A stretch of DNA of 64,000 nt from Closterium sp. NIES-65 (taxonomy: Eukaryota > Streptophyta > Zygnematophyceae > Desmidiales > Closteriaceae), in assembly GCA_948144175.1 (NCBI GenBank), contig CANXME010002010.1, forward strand, positions 1,116,001 through 1,180,000. The letters run 5' to 3'. A program made the position numbers and the translations under genes. Positions 21,985 to 35,457 of this stretch are shown piece by piece. Under the pieces are notes generated by a model. That model did not search any database. It was not told where the DNA came from and saw only the letters and a program-made list of their open reading frames with translations. Numbering within the stretch: position 1 is the first letter of the stretch; each line of letters starts with the position of its first letter.

Positions 21985-22650
21985 TCAATGAGCTTACGAT
22001 CGATCTCCCGTGACGTCGTCACGTTTGATGAATCATGTCCCTCTTCGTCCGCTACCCTCACCGAGGTCTCCCGTTTACCCCCTTCCTCCCCTCTTCCTCG
22101 TTCCCACTACTCCTCCTGGTCCTGCTCCTCTGGTACGTCCATCCCTCCCAGGTCTTGCCCTATCAGGTGAGTCTCACGCTTCCCCTCTCCCCTCGGTAGC
22201 ACGTCAAGTGCTGAATCATTCACCACAGTCGTTTTTACAGTCACCGTAGAAGCCTTTGGTACTACCGCGGCAGGTAGCAGTGGACTTTGGTGGTGATGAC
22301 ACTAGAGGTGCTGGTATTGTAGGTGCTGCCTCTGGGGGTGCTGGCATTGGAGGTACTAGCACAGGAGGTGCTGATTGTGGGGGTGCTGGAGCTGGAGGTG
22401 CTGGAGTTGGAATTGATGGTTCAGGGGGTGTTGGAGCTGGAGGTACTGGCCCTGGAGGTGCTGGTTCTGGGGGTGCGAGAGCTCGAGGTACTGCTTCTGG
22501 GGGTGCTGGAGCTGGAGACGCTGGTACTGCGCCCTCTGCTCCGCCTTGACCCTTTTACCTCACGAGGCTTCAGCATCGACGGCAGCAGCAGCAACAACCA
22601 CAGCCGCAGCCACAAACGTCACAGCAGCTACTGCCACAGCGATCGTAGCC
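21985..22650 (+). mobile_element. copia fragment, plus strand (IN end and low-complexity spacer)
   Basis: The fragment begins with the post-integrase block common to the short-LTR copias (SRDVVTFDES) and continues through a Pro/Leu-rich part. A Gly/Ala tripeptide spacer follows (GGAGAGGAGVG type, about 22280-22545) and then a short Gln-rich stretch. It stops where minus-strand copia F sequence begins, so the two are tail to tail. It is a remnant with no LTR seen. Confidence 0.75.
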
Positions 22651-22654
22651 ACCT

Positions 22655-25600
22655 CCGTGGTGATATGCAAACCAAGGTAGCGGCACTGTTCACCCAGGTC
22701 AGTGCACGTGTGTCTCTTTTGCAGTTTGAACTTCACCTTGGCCAGAAAAAATGTGTCAGCCGTAGCAAAGACCAATTCATCAACATAGACAAGGACAAAG
22801 AAAGGAGTGGAGCCTCTGCGAACAAATAGCGACGGGTCGACGGACGAAGGGTGGAACCCGAGGTCAGCAAGAGTGGTGCGTAGCATGTCGTGCCACTCAC
22901 GGGGCGCCTGGCGGAGACCATAGACAAGTAACCTATGGCTCCACTGGGTCCCAGGTGGGAAAGTGCAAGTGAAGCCAGGAGGACGTCACACCTAGATCTC
23001 CTCGTGAAGGCGGCCCTGGAGAAAGGCAGTGGAGAAATCAAGGGAGTGCAGCTCGTAGTCTCGCTGAGCTGCTATGTGAAGTAACACCTGAAGAGTAATC
23101 ATCCTCGGGGTCGAGGCAAAACTTTGGAAGAAGTCAATTCCCTCACGCTGACTGAAGCCCCCAACCACATAGTGCGCCATGAATACACGCGGTGATCCAG
23201 GCAGCCGCTTCACTTGAAGATCCGCATGCCATCGACTACGTTCGCCCTGAGATGGGGAGCTGCATCGACGTAAGTGCCTGTGGATCTCCAAGACGCCATC
23301 TCTGAGTCCATGGCCGCTTTCTACTGAGAGGCCCACTGCCCTGACACTGCCTCACGGTACGTGCGAGGAGTCGCTATGTCAAAGGCGTCTGGGTCTCCTT
23401 CTCAGGGGATAGCAGCATGGCACACAGAGAGGACAGACTCACCCCTAGCGGATAGAGGACAGGTAGGTGGAACAGCCACCACACGTGTGGCAAAGTCAAG
23501 GCGGTGGGTGGCAACAAATTCAGCGACAGCGGCAGTAAGAGCCGAGACAGACGGCGAAGAGGCACGAGGGTTGGTAACAAGAGAGGTGAGAACACGCGAG
23601 AGAACAGGGCGAGTAGCACGTTAGTAGTTAGAGATAGGGGTAGAGGAGGCAGGAGAACAGACGCAGATGGAGAACAAAGGCGACTAGACCAAATGAGGGC
23701 ATTGCGGAGGTTGTCAAAGGGAGACCAGGGATGAGCACGCGGGAAACAGGGGCGGAGATGAGAGTGCGGGGCAACAGGAGGAGGTGACGGGGACCAAGGA
23801 GGAGAGTAAACAGCTGGTGACGAGCCCGGAGGAGGAAACGTAGGAGCGAAGGAAGGGGGAGAGTGGGAGCGGACAGGAGGAGAGGAGGGAAGACCAAGGG
23901 CCCGAAGGCCACTCATAGGTCAGAACAACTACGACAAAAGGCTGCTGCTGTGGCTGCTATTGCAACTGTTGCTGCGGCCACTGCTGCTGCTGCTCCTACT
24001 GCAACTTCTGCTGCTCCTTCTTCTCCACCTGCTGCAGCTCCTGCCTTTCCTGCTCCAAACTCTCTTGCTCCTCGCGCGCACGCTGAAAAGCAGCATAGTA
24101 ACGTGTGTCGTGATGGTGGGGAGGCGGAGAAGGCGCCAAAGTAGTAGTGCCTCTAGCTCCAACCCCCTCAGAACCAGCACCCCCAGTGCCAGCAAACCCA
24201 AAACCACAACCTCCAAGGCCAGTAACCCTAGCACCAACACCTCCAAACTAGCACCTCTAGTGCCCGCACCTCCAGCTCCAGCACTCCCCAAGCCAGCACC
24301 TCCAGTGCCAGAACCTCCAGCTCCAGCACCCCCAGAACGAGCTCCCCCCGAACGAGCACCTCTAGTGTTAGCACCTCTAGCTCCAACACCCCTTGAGTCG
24401 ATTGCAACCTATCGAAGGTTACTAAGGTTACTGTGAGGAAGACCGTGGGGAGGGAGACGACACTTGAAGTGCTGTCGCGGTAGTGCCAAAGGTTGTTGAG
24501 GTGACTGTGAGGAGGACTGTGGGGAGGGAGACGACACTTGACGTGCTACCGAGGGGAGTGGGGCAGCATGAGACACACTTGACGGGCAAGACCAGGGAGG
24601 GGAGGGGGTGGGGGTTCCAGAGGAGCGGGAGCAGGAGGAGTGGGGTCAAGGAAGAGGGGAGGGGGAGGAACCGGGAGACCTCGGTGGAAGAAGGGCGTAG
24701 TAGGACATGACCTCGTCGAAATGAACGTCACAGGAGTTGAGGAACTGGCGGAGAGGCGGGTGGTAAAATGCAAAGTTAGGAGCGGCCACTGAGAAACCAA
24801 AGAAGACACAGGGAATGGCACGAGCCGAGAGCTTGTTCGCAGAGGTATCACAGACAAGCGCAAGGCAGCCCCAGACACGAAACTCCGACGCAACACCAGG
24901 GGACCCGGTCCAAAGACTGGTCGGTGAAGCCTCTGGCCGTGAGACACAAGGCCAGAGGTTCAGCTGGTGGGCAGCGTAGCGAACTACGTAGGGCCACTGA
25001 AAATTGAGCGCAAGGGCATGGATCATTGAGGTGCAGGCGGTCTCCATGACCAAGCCGATGCGGCGCTCAGCAACCCCATTCTGCTATAGGGACTCCGGAA
25101 GCATCCATGACTGGGTGATGCCCTGGTCGCTGAAGAATTCGGCAAGGACGCCTGAGTGAAACTCAATCCCACGGTCGGAGTGGAGACAAAAGACACGACT
25201 ACCATGGGTGGCCTCAATGGTCAATAACCACCTGATCAGCTTAGAATTCACGTCGTACTTCTTCGCCAAGGGAAACACCCTGGTGTACCTGAAGTAGTCG
25301 TCAACAACCACCAAAAAGTAGTGCCCCCTCTCGCGCCCAAGTCGAGGCGCTAGGCCCTAGACGTCTGGAGAGTCTGGAAGGGTGTTGTAGTCAGACGAAG
25401 CGATGAGAAGTGAGGAGTGGCGCGCACGCCGACCCTCAACGCAAGGGTGCACGACGGCGCAGGCGAAGGCGGGAGACCTGTGACAAGACACTAGCTAGCC
25501 ACCGGACGGAGGGACAGGTGACCACGACGGTGGCGCCACTGGACTGTCGGATAGGTGAGTGACCGACAAGATCACAACGCAGCAACCTGACTGGACGCAT

Positions 25601-26156
25601 CAACTTGACCAGACGCAAGAACCAGACCAGACGCAGCAACCTGACCAATCGCAGCTACCTCGGGGGACGCAATGTGCAGAACGTAGAAACCGAAGCAAGG
25701 CTCCCTGGTGAACGTGGCAAGAAGTGACCCAGTGGAAGCGTCGGTATATATCGCAGTCCTCCCGTGCTTAGGAAAGGTGATTGTGATCCCCTGATCCTGA
25801 AGGTATCCAACACCCACCAAGTTCCGAGTGAACGAAGGGATGTGGAGACAAGTGAGGAGACTAGAGGGGACAACCGGGCACGGGAGGGTGGTAGACCTGC
25901 ATGCAACTGCTGGTCCTGAAGTAGGATTAGCCAGGGCAATCAAAACCGGACCAAGAAGCAGTGTGAGAGTCGTGTGGTCGCGGAAGAAGCACTTCGACGC
26001 ACCAGAGTCCAGCTTGAAGAACAGCGGCGCGTCAGCCATAGGTGCACCTGGGCTGGTAGCTATACAAGCACCTAGTGCGGAAACACAAGCACCTAGACTA
26101 GAAAGATAAATATCTGTACTAGCAATAGGCAAATATCTTCGTCTAGAAACACGCAA
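22655..26156 (-). pseudogene. copia F pol remains (PR, IN, RT)
   Basis: Protease with KLDSGASKCFF is followed by an integrase with its C-terminal block (HFDEV), a Leu/Pro-rich and repetitive spacer, and a reverse transcriptase with the FSTAFLQGRLHEEI block. The order is copia type. The fossil has numerous interruptions. Confidence 0.75.
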
Positions 26157-28499
26157 GCAAACAGATCCATCAGCACTTTAGTCAACATCAGCATACATGG
26201 TATGCTGACAAGCCTCATCTATAGTCATATCAAAGAAAGGAACCTTATAAGAAAACAATTGCGCCCAGCACGGGGGGCGCTCCTAAAGGCCATGGCGCTG
26301 ATGATATGAGTCAAGGTAACGGAAACATCGAGTTGCATAGTGGTTGGGGCGACCATAGAAGGCGGGACTTCCTGAACTTGTCTTGATCCAGTAGTCGCAG
26401 GGGCGAACGTCGCGGCCAGGGGGACGAGGTCCTTAGCTGGCAGGGTCGCTGCTCCGACCAGTGCTCACCGTACCACCGGGTCCCCACTGGTGAGAGCGGT
26501 CCCACTGCTACGGAGGACCCCACTGTTGGAATTGCTGCTAAGCTTGCTACTGAGCCTGCTGCTACTGGGACTTCTGCTGCTGTTGGGCCCCCTCTCTAAC
26601 ACCAGGGCCAGTGCCACCTCCAGTACTGCCGCCACCCCCTCCACTACCGCCAGTACCACCTTCAGTGACTCCTCAAACCCCTCCGCCAGCCCCACCTCCA
26701 CCACCGTCGCCACCACCACCGCCACCACCCTTCCCCCCTTTCTTACCTCCCTTGCCTTGTTTTTGCCCAGTGGCAGAAACAGCTGCGGTCTCCTCAGGAA
26801 CAGACTTTGCAGCAATGGCAAGAGAAGTTGTGAAGGTGGGAAAGTGAAGCACATCACACTCCTCTTAGAGACGGAGAACTACTGCAGCAGTATCAGAGGC
26901 AACAGCGAGGAGGTTACTTTCGATATACGAGAGAGTGATCTTAAGAAGCTCGATCTTAAGGTCACTGGGATGCTTTTGAAATAGCGCATCGCATGCAGAG
27001 GAGAGGCGGCCAGGGAGGCGAGTGACTAACCAGCGGATGGTGAGCCACATGGGCGGGGGGGCGAGGAGAAGTTGAACGTCGGGACAGGCTGCACGGTAGC
27101 GAAGCTCGAGGGAATGCAGGTGAGTGATCAGGTCCAAACGACCCAAGGTCAGGGAACACCAAAACCATCATACCACCCCTTCGCACACTCGACCTGGGAG
27201 AAGTGGGCAGCCTCAGTTGATGGGAGGAGGTCCGTCAATACAAGGCGGGCAGCGGCGTCACGAAAGTCCCATTATCACTCGTCAAGAGCAGCATGCCGTA
27301 CTACGCTTGCGCGGGTCAGCAGGCAGGGGACTAGGGCGCGGAGGGGCCCGAAGAGCGCCAGACGCATGAGCGTATCGTGTAGCGCCGTCTTGAAGCTGGC
27401 TCGTAAGCTGAAGCTCGGCCTGACAGAGGCAAGTGCTAAATTCAAGCGCCCGTCCCTCTACGTCGAAGCGCAAAACACAGGAGGACGCCATGGCGAAGGC
27501 TAGCAGAGTGGAGAACCGGCAGGCTAAAAAAGCGGCTAGCGCTAGGATCAGTCGGAGCTAAGCTAGAAACGAAAGGCTCAGAAACGCCAGATTACGAACA
27601 ACTAACAAACACCAGGCTAGAGACACTTGAAACGCGGAGGCTAGGAGTGGCAGGCTAGGTAGGCTATGAAAGCCAGTCTAGGAACAACAAGCCAAGGACG
27701 GCCGTCCAAGGAAAAGGGAGCCAAGAACCGTCGGTAAGGAGTTCGTGTGAAACCCTAATCGAAGCTAGGAAGTGGGGATGCAGCTTCCAGCCGCTGCTTG
27801 GAGGGCCGCCAGTGACATTAACAATTCATAGTGGCAGGGATTGGCGGGGAGGCAAGTTGGGCGCACAGGCAAAGGGAGGGAGAGGCACGAGGTGGTGACA
27901 GTGCACGGAAATGCGCGCTTCATCGAGCTGTGTTGGAGTGTGGCGCTGGCTGGTTGCGCTAGCGTGCATGCTAGCGTGCACGCTGGCGGGCTGCGCTGGC
28001 ATGCGCACTGGCGGGCCGCGTTGGCGTGTGCGCTGATGGGCTGCGTGGGCGTGCATGACGGCGTGCGTGCTCGCGGGCGGGCTAGTGGCCTGCGCGGGAG
28101 TGCATGCTGGCGTGCTCGCTGGCAGGTGTGAAAGATAGAACGAGGAATGAATCAACTAGAAGCAGGATAGGTACAAGTAGCTAGCCCTAATTTGTGTTGT
28201 ACCCCATACGGGCTACCCCACTACAAGCTACACAACAAGCAACACATAGTTTGACACACCCCCATAGGCAAAGTGGGGGAGAACACGAGGTCACAAGACC
28301 AGTCAAGAAAGGCAAAGCAAGCTCAAGGTGGACCACACATTATGAGCAGAAGCAAATGGCCACAAGACCAGTTCACATGCAAAGTTATATATAAAGGAGA
28401 ACAAGCAATACAGCGATCACAACCTAGCAAGTGTAAGCATGCAGATACAAGTATATAGATCACAGTACAAGCAAAATCAAGAAGTGAGCAAGTGAGGCC

Positions 28500-31400
28500 A
28501 AGTAGGCACATGCTGTAGAACAGTACGGAAACGCTGATGATCACCAGGCGGAAGTGCCTTGGTGAAGATATCAGCAGTGTTGGCTCGAGAGGCCACGTAA
28601 GAAACCACGCTACTGCAACTCTCAAGCAAGGAAGTAGCGCAGAGCTATGTGCTTCATTCTGTGCTCCAGTCCCTGCTCCTGAGATAAGGCAATCATGGCC
28701 TTGTTGTCGACGTACAGAACTGGAGGAGAACGAGGCGGCTCTCCCAAGTCGGTCAGCACGTAGGTGAGCCAGCGAAACTCCTGTGCAGCCATGGCCCCTA
28801 CGTAGATCTCAGCCTCACAACTGGAGCCGAGAACACAAGACGAGCGGGTAGACCACCACGAGACAGGATCGGAGCCAAGGGTGAAGGTGTAACCCTGTAA
28901 CGACCGCTGCGTGGCCAAGTCGTCAACCCAAGAAGCGTCAGCGTGACTAGTGAGAACAACTCGACTCCGTCCTCCAAGTACGAGCCCCATGCCCGACGTA
29001 CTGCACAACTAGCGCATCACCCTCTTAGCGGCCTTCCAGTGCTCTGGTCGGTGTCTCCCGGGCGCAACGTAGCGTGCCAGGATGCTAAGAGGGTAAACAA
29101 GGTCAGGTCGAGTGCAGGTCATCAGGTACATGAGGCAGCCCACAAGCTCAAGATATGGGCCACTCGGCTCTATGGACTCATCTGAAGGCAGAGCTGAGAG
29201 CGAGTGACCAGTAGGCAGAGGAGTGGACTATGGTGAGGAGTACTGGAAGTCGAAGCGCTGAAGGACCTACGGCACCATGTGTGACTGATTCAAGGTAATG
29301 GTGCGCTGTGCTCTGTCCCGGGAGATCTACAAGCCAAGATTGCTACGCAGTTCACCCAGGTCTGTCCACGTGTGTCTCTTCTGCAGCTCCAACTTCACTA
29401 GAGTCAGTGCCTCAGTGTCTGCAGTGGCAAAAACCAAGTCGTTCACGTACACGAGGATGTAGAACAACGGCAAAGAAGTGTGGTTGCATAGAAACAGCGA
29501 CGGGTCAGCAGTAGAAGGAGCAAAGCCATGTGCCGCAAGAGTCGTCCTCAGTGTGTCGTGCCACTCACGAGGCGCCTGGCGGAGACCGTAGACTGGCCGG
29601 CGGAGGCTCCACTGGGTACTGGGAGGAAATGACCCTGTGAAGCGAGGTGGGCGGCGTAGCCAGATCTCCTCGTCCAGGTTGCCTTGTAGGAAAGCAGTGT
29701 TGAAGTCAAGAGAGTGCAGCTTGTAGTCACGCTGAGCAGCAATGTGCAGTAGAACCCGAAGAGTGTTCATCTTCGGGGTCGGGAGAAGGTTTGGAAGAAG
29801 TCAACTCCCTGTCGTTGTCTGAAGCCTCGAGCAACGTAACGCGCCTTGAAGACAGGCGGAGAACCCGGCGGATGCTTCACCCTGAAAATCCACATGCCAC
29901 TTAAGATGTTCGCCCGAGGAGGGGCAACCTCGTCAACGTAAGTGCCTGTGGACTTCCGGAATGCCATCTCTGCGTCCATGGCTGACTGCCACTGAGAGGA
30001 GTACAGACCCTCTATCGCCTCTGCGTAAGAGCGCGGGGTCGGGATGTTTGGTGCATCCGGGTCTCCCTCAAGTGCAATCAGCATGGACACAAGATGAGGT
30101 ACATCAGCTACAAAGCATTGAAACTCCTCATGCCTGTCCTCAAGGACGTCCGTGCCAAGAGCACACTCACCCCCGACGGACGGAGGACAGACAGACTCAG
30201 ACTCAGCAACAAGGCTAGCAGTGTAGTCTAGACGACAGCGAGCAAAAATGTCGATAAGCTCAGCAACTAAGGCAGACGCAGTAGTGGACTCAAAGGAAGG
30301 GTCAGTGACAACAGTGGCTTGGAGACGCTTGACAGTAGGGCTAGTAGCACAAAGGGAGTGAGACTATGGGTCCGAACCATCAGCTAGGGAGGACGCAGGA
30401 GGAGACGGTAGAGGGACACGCATTGGAACAGAGGAATGACGAAGTGCCATCTGGTGCGTGTCGGGGACAGGAGGAGGACCCGGGCGCAGAACATGACAAC
30501 TAGTGCGAGTAGCGCAAACAGGCGACGCAGGACGAGACGTAGGCTCATGACGCTCAGCAAGGCCTCCGGTCGGCCCACTGTAAGGAGAAGGACCAGGCAG
30601 TGGGGAGGCTGGCTGTAACTGCGACTGCAGCTGGTCAGGCGGTGGACACAGTAAGGTAGGAGTACGACCAGTAGAAGGCGGGAGACCAAGAACCTGCTGA
30701 ACGAGTGGAACGAAGTACGGCCGCGGCTGTGAAGCACCACCAGAACCAGCAGAGACTGCTCCAGCACCCTTAGCTCCAAGGTCTCCAGCTCCAACTTCTG
30801 CAGCACCACTAGCTCCAGCACCAGTAGCACCACCAGCAGGAATAGCTCCAGCGCCTCCAGCTCCAACTCTTGTAGCACCACCAGCAGGACCAGCTCCAGC
30901 GCCTCCAGCTCCAACTCCTGCAGCACCACCAGCTCCAGCACCAGCAGCACCACCAGTAGGACCAGCTCCAAAGCCTCCAAATCTAGCTCCAGCAGTACCT
31001 CCAGCCCCACCAGCTCCAGTACCCCAGTACTAGCACGTCCGGGACTAGTGGCTCCAGCACCTCCAGTAGCTCCAGCTCCAGCAGCACCACGCCGGAGGCT
31101 CCAGCGCCGAGCAAACCACTGGTGCAGCTGCAGTGGAGAGAGATACTTAGTCCGCGACAAGACACCCGAAGGGCCTTCGCGCTCAGCACACTCGAGCTCA
31201 GCACCCCCAGGCTCAGCACCTCCAGGCTCCGCACCCGCAGGCTCAGCACCTCCTGGCTCCGCACTCTCAGACTGCACCCCCAGGCTCAGCACCTCCAGGC
31301 TTGGCACGCTCAAGCTCTGCACCCCCAGGCCCCGCACCCGCAGGCTTAGCACCCCCAGACGCACCACCTCTAGCAGCACCAGAGCCGACACCTACCTCAA

Positions 31401-33480
31401 GAGGCTCGACAGGGTCTACCTGGGACACACCTGAGGGAGCAGGACCCCGAGGGGGGAGGGAGTCTACCGAAGGAGGACGTGGTGCAAGGAAGGGGGGGAG
31501 AGAGGTAGTGCGGTAGGGGAAGAGACGGTAAAAGGGAACCGACTCGTCAAACGTGACGTCCTAAGAGGGCAGGACACGGCGTGAGGTGGGGTGGTAAAAC
31601 TGCCAGCCAGGGGCGTCTGGGACAAAGCCAAGGAAGACACAAGGAATAGTACGGGTGGAGAGCTTGTCCGCGGTGGTATCGCGGACAAAGGCACGACAAC
31701 CCCAGACCCGGAACACCAACGCATCGCCAACAATCCCCGTCCACCGCAGTGTGGGCGAGGTCTCCGGCAAGGAGACACGGGGCCAGAGGTTGAGCCGATG
31801 CGCAGCGTAGCGGACTGCAAACAGCTACAGAAAGTGGGGGGAAGCCGCAAGGACCATGGAGGTATGAGTGACCTCCATGACCAAGCCAATGTGGCGCTCA
31901 GCAACCCCATTTTTGGCGAATGCCCTCTCCACGACAAAAGCTCTGCAGAAGGTTAGAGGAAAACTCTCCACCTCTGTCAGAGTGCATACGCAGGACGGGA
32001 CACTCCGCCCCAAACCACTCGCGGAGCTGGAGACGGGCAGCGCGGATCCAAGGGATCAAAACATCAGGGACCTCACCCTTGGTGCGGGGAAGACCGTGGT
32101 ATAACGCGAGAAGTCGTCAACAACCAGCAGGAAGTACCGCTCGCAATCCTGTCCACGGACGCGGGCTGGGCCCCACACGTCCATGTGTAGGGTCTGCACA
32201 GGAGTAGTTGTCGGGGGGAACGAGGAGTGAGGAGTAGCGTGCTGCCGCTCCTCGACACAGGGAAGACAGAGAGGGGCAGGGGAGGGTGGGAGAGAAGGGA
32301 GAACCCTGGGAAGACCAGAGACCAGGACACTCGGTGCATGCCACGCAGGCACTGCACTGAGGGGTGACAGAGCGCGACACGAGCAGGGGGGCGCTAGCGG
32401 ACCTGACGCAGACGCAGACGTAGCTACCTGAGGGGACACAGTATTAAGTGTGTACAGACTCGAGCCAGGCGCACGAGTAAACGTGGCCAGGTGCCGGCCG
32501 GCCTGGGAACACATACAGTGGGTCACATGCTGACCTCCAGGTGTGAATTGGTCAACCCACTGGTCCTGAAGGTCAGCTCCACTCACAAAGTTCGTAGAGA
32601 AAAAGGGGAGGTGAAGACCTGATAGTGAACCAGACGGGACCGCTGGACACGGTAGGACCGTGGAGGAGTGCGCAAGGACTGGGCCCCCAGAGGGGTCTGC
32701 TAGGGAGACTACAACTGGCCGACTAAGCAGCGTGAGTGTGGTGCAGACGCGAAAGAAGGTGTGGGAAGCACCTGAGTCAAGAGTGAAGGTATGCAAGGCC
32801 TCAACAGGCGTAGTACCAGAGAGAGCAGACTTACCAGCACCCGGAGTCGTAGACTCACCAACACCTAGAGCAACAGCCTCACCAGCACCTAGAGCAGGAG
32901 AAGCACTAGCACCTAGAGCAGCAGCCTCACCAGCACCTAGAGCAGGAGACTGTATACCTGGGTCAGGCGGTAGACACAAGTAATAGACACCCTCAGCACT
33001 ATTAGGCAATGCATACGTGGCAGTGAGGATAACATCATAGTCAAGAGCAAAGATATCTACCTGCTTCCTAAGCAGCTCCAACTAGGTGGGGAGCTCAGCC
33101 TCGTCGCCAAACTCGGTACGCCAGGCGTCGCTCAGACTGGCGAAGCAGCGGGACTGTGTGTGACCAACCGTCCCGCAAGTCTGTCCAGCCCGATCACCTG
33201 TGCGAATGACGTACGGGCAGCGAACGGTACTCCAAGACCCTCTACTCTGGGCGTACCACTCACGAAGGTGCTGGGGCGTAAGGGTCTCGCGCGAACGCCG
33301 CTGGAGTTGCATGTGGGCGCTGCCAGAAGCTCCCTACTGACCAGCTCCAGGGCAACTCCCACGACGCCCGCCGCCACAACCCCAACTGGCGTACCACTCA
33401 CAAAGCTGCTGGGGCGTGAGGGACTCACGCGGACGTCGTTGGAGCTGCATCTGGCCACCACCAGTAGCAGCAGTAGCAGT
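28500..33480 (-). pseudogene. copia E gag tail and pol remains
   Basis: Recognisable blocks, right to left: the gag Cys/His motif CPYVIRTGDRAGQTCG-TVGH, the linker ALDYDVILTATYAL, protease TLDSGASHTFF, integrase parts, a long Gly/Ala/Glu/Pro/Leu spacer, reverse transcriptase (FNTAFLQGNLDEEIW) and RNase H (SCEAEIYVGAMAAQE). It is a fossil with several interruptions. Confidence 0.8.
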
Positions 33481-33579
33481 TGTAGTTGTAGTAGCTCATA
33501 GGGACCTAGGGCTCCTCTTTATATATACATATATATATTTTGAATTAATTATTCATTTTTTGGGGTTTGGCAGGGCGCG

Positions 33580-34350
33580 CTGGGCACTGAAGAGGCGGCT
33601 CGCGAGCTGCAGGGGCGGCTCGCGGGCTGCAGGGGCAGGGCACTGGCTGCAAGAGGCAGGCGGGCTAGCTGCAGGGGCGGTTCGCGGGCTGCAGGGGAGG
33701 CTCGCGGGCTGCAGATGGGCGGCGCGCGTGCTGCAAGGGTCTGCGCACGGGCGGCTTGCACGGGGCGGCGCGCGTGCCCTAGGGCAACGCGACGGGCTGG
33801 GCAGGGCGGCGCGGTGGCCCTAGGGTGACGCGACGGGCAGGGCAGGGCGGCGCGGTGGCCCTTGGGTGACACGACGGGCAGGGCAGGGGCGACGCACGGG
33901 CCCTAGGGCGACGCGACGGGCAGGGCAGGGGCGGCGCGCGGGCCCTAGGGCGACACAAAGGGCAGGGCAAGGGTGGCGCGTGTGCCCTAGGGTGACGTGA
34001 CGGGCAGGGCACGGGCGACGCGCTTACCAGGAGCGGGTGCAGGGCAGGGCCGGAACGGGCGGTTAGGTAGAGCAAGGCCGCGACGGGACGGCAGCAGGGC
34101 AGGGCCGCGACAAGGCAGCTACAGGGCAGGGCCGCGACGGGTGGCGGCAGGGCTGGGCCGCGACGGGCGGTGAGGCCAGGGCCGCAACGGGGGGCGGCAG
34201 GGCAGGGCCGCGAAAGGAGGCTAGGTCAGGGCCGCGACGGGCCGTTAGGGCTGGGCCGCGACGGGCCGGTAGGGCAGGGTCGCTACGGGCGGCAGTAGGG
34301 CAGGGCGCGCGACAGCGCAGGGGAGGCATGTGCGAGGCGCGCTTCGAGCA
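33580..34350. repeat. minisatellite leader of copia E
   Basis: G-rich tandem units around GGGCAGGGCCGCGACGGGC and GGGCGGCTCGCGGGCTGCAG, of variable length, lie between gag and the PBS. Composition is extremely GC-skewed and apparent open frames are artefacts. Confidence 0.8.
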
Positions 34351-34408
34351 GGGCAGGAAAAATAACGTTCCCACTAGGGAACCTGCTCTGATACCATGTG
34401 AAATATAG

Positions 34409-34750
34409 AACGAGGAATGAATCAACTAGAAGTAGGATGGGTACAAGTAGCTAACCCTAATTTGGGTTGTACCCCATATGGGCTACCCCAATACATCCTA
34501 CACAATAGGTAACACATAGTTTGATAGCGGGGTGCGCGCTGGCAAGTGCTAGCGAGTTGCGCTGGAGGGCGCTCGATGGAACGAGGAATGAATCAACTAG
34601 AAGCAGGATGGGTACAAGTAGCTAACCCTAATTTGGGTTGTACCCCATATGGGCTACCCCAATACATCCTACACAACAGGTAACACATAGTTTGATAGCG
34701 GGGTGCGCGCTGGCAAGTGCTCGCGAGTTGGGCTGGAGGGCGCGCGATGG
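34409..34750. repeat. 2 x 171-bp tandem duplication across the copia E LTR edge
   Basis: 34409-34579 and 34580-34750 are near-identical. Each holds the last 118 bp of the E 5' LTR (from AACGAGGAATG to TTTGATA) plus 53 bp of flanking F leader (GCGGGGTGCGCGCTGG...CGATGG). The duplication happened after E inserted. Confidence 0.9.
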
Positions 34751-35097
34751 CATGTGCTGGCTAATGTCCACAGGCTGCTGTGTGCGCTAGCGGCAGGGGG
34801 CTGGCGAGCGGTTGGCTGGATGGCTAAGACTAGCTGGCTAGCGAAGGCTATCTCGGGCTGGCTCGCTAGCACGGACCGGCTACGACTAGCAGAACCTATG
34901 GAAACGAGGCGGGTCGACCGGCAGGAGCGCTGGGAAGTGCCTAGGAAAAGCCTACGATGATGCACTCTCAAATTTGGAAACAGAGGAATGAGGTGTGATT
35001 AGCTGAATGGGGATACAAATGCAAACCTAACAAACCTGTACTCACTACAACATGCCTCACTTTAGCCTACACAATTACATAACTATAGTTTGAGACC

Positions 35098-35457
35098 TTT
35101 GTAGTATTTGCGCATCACAATCAAAGTGTGAAACAGTTGTCCCTACAGGAATGGACCCCTATAGCCCAATCACTATGACTTGACTAATGTAAACATGAAT
35201 CACCAAATGATCCCAGATTTCGGACACCCTTGTTGGACTTGTTCCCCATAATACATTTCTTCCTACATCTATTTGCCTTCGTGATGCATTGGATATCCCC
35301 AATATTTTCCAAGCATTCTAGTTTCATTTGATTCCCTTGTTTGCCTTATTCGAAGCAGAAACGAACATAAGATGTTTTTCAGGGGTGGTTTTCAGAGAAA
35401 CCTGTCAACCCTGTAATATTTCACTCTCGTGAATCCTCACGACCGTTCTAAAGAGTA
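35098..35457. other. AT-richer unassigned spacer between copia F and copia C
   Basis: About 360 bp with clearly lower GC than its surroundings. No open frame, RNA gene or known element end was recognised. The last 20-30 bp probably belong to the 3' LTR of copia G, which copia C interrupts. Confidence 0.5.

Larger units (their letters stand above)
28127..34526 (-). mobile_element. Ty1/copia LTR retrotransposon E, inserted in copia F
   Basis: 6.4-kb element with two 130-bp LTRs (28127-28256 and 34397-34526) that differ at about 13 positions (10 %), implying an older insertion than C or L. Flanks GCAGG (28122-28126) and GCGGG (34527-34531) look like a target duplication with one change. The PBS is perfect (34385-34396, complement TGGTATCAGAGC). 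Parts from the 5' side are leader minisatellite (33540-34380), gag tail (32990-33480), protease (32400-32850), integrase (31500-32380), spacer (30000-31500), reverse transcriptase (29280-30000) and RNase H (28500-29150). Structure is complete but coding regions are broken, with several interruptions. The capsid core of gag appears to be missing. Confidence 0.88.
22651..35097 (-). mobile_element. Ty1/copia LTR retrotransposon F, split by copia E
   Basis: Fossil of the short-LTR lineage. The body is at 22651-28126 and 34527-35097; copia E occupies 28127-34526. Parts from the 5' side are: a doubtful degraded LTR (about 34967-35097, TCTCAAATT...GTTTGAGA), a GC-rich leader (34527-34960 and about 27800-28126), gag (about 26200-27500), protease (25570-26150), integrase (24720-25440), low-complexity spacer (23370-24720) and reverse transcriptase (22655-23350). 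RNase H and the 3' LTR are missing. It is broken in many places and is among the oldest copies here. Confidence 0.78.

Noticed and set aside
34580-34697. A second separate LTR or solo LTR next to copia E
   Set aside because: It lacks the first 12 bp of the LTR and is continuous with duplicated flank, so it belongs to the 171-bp tandem duplication.
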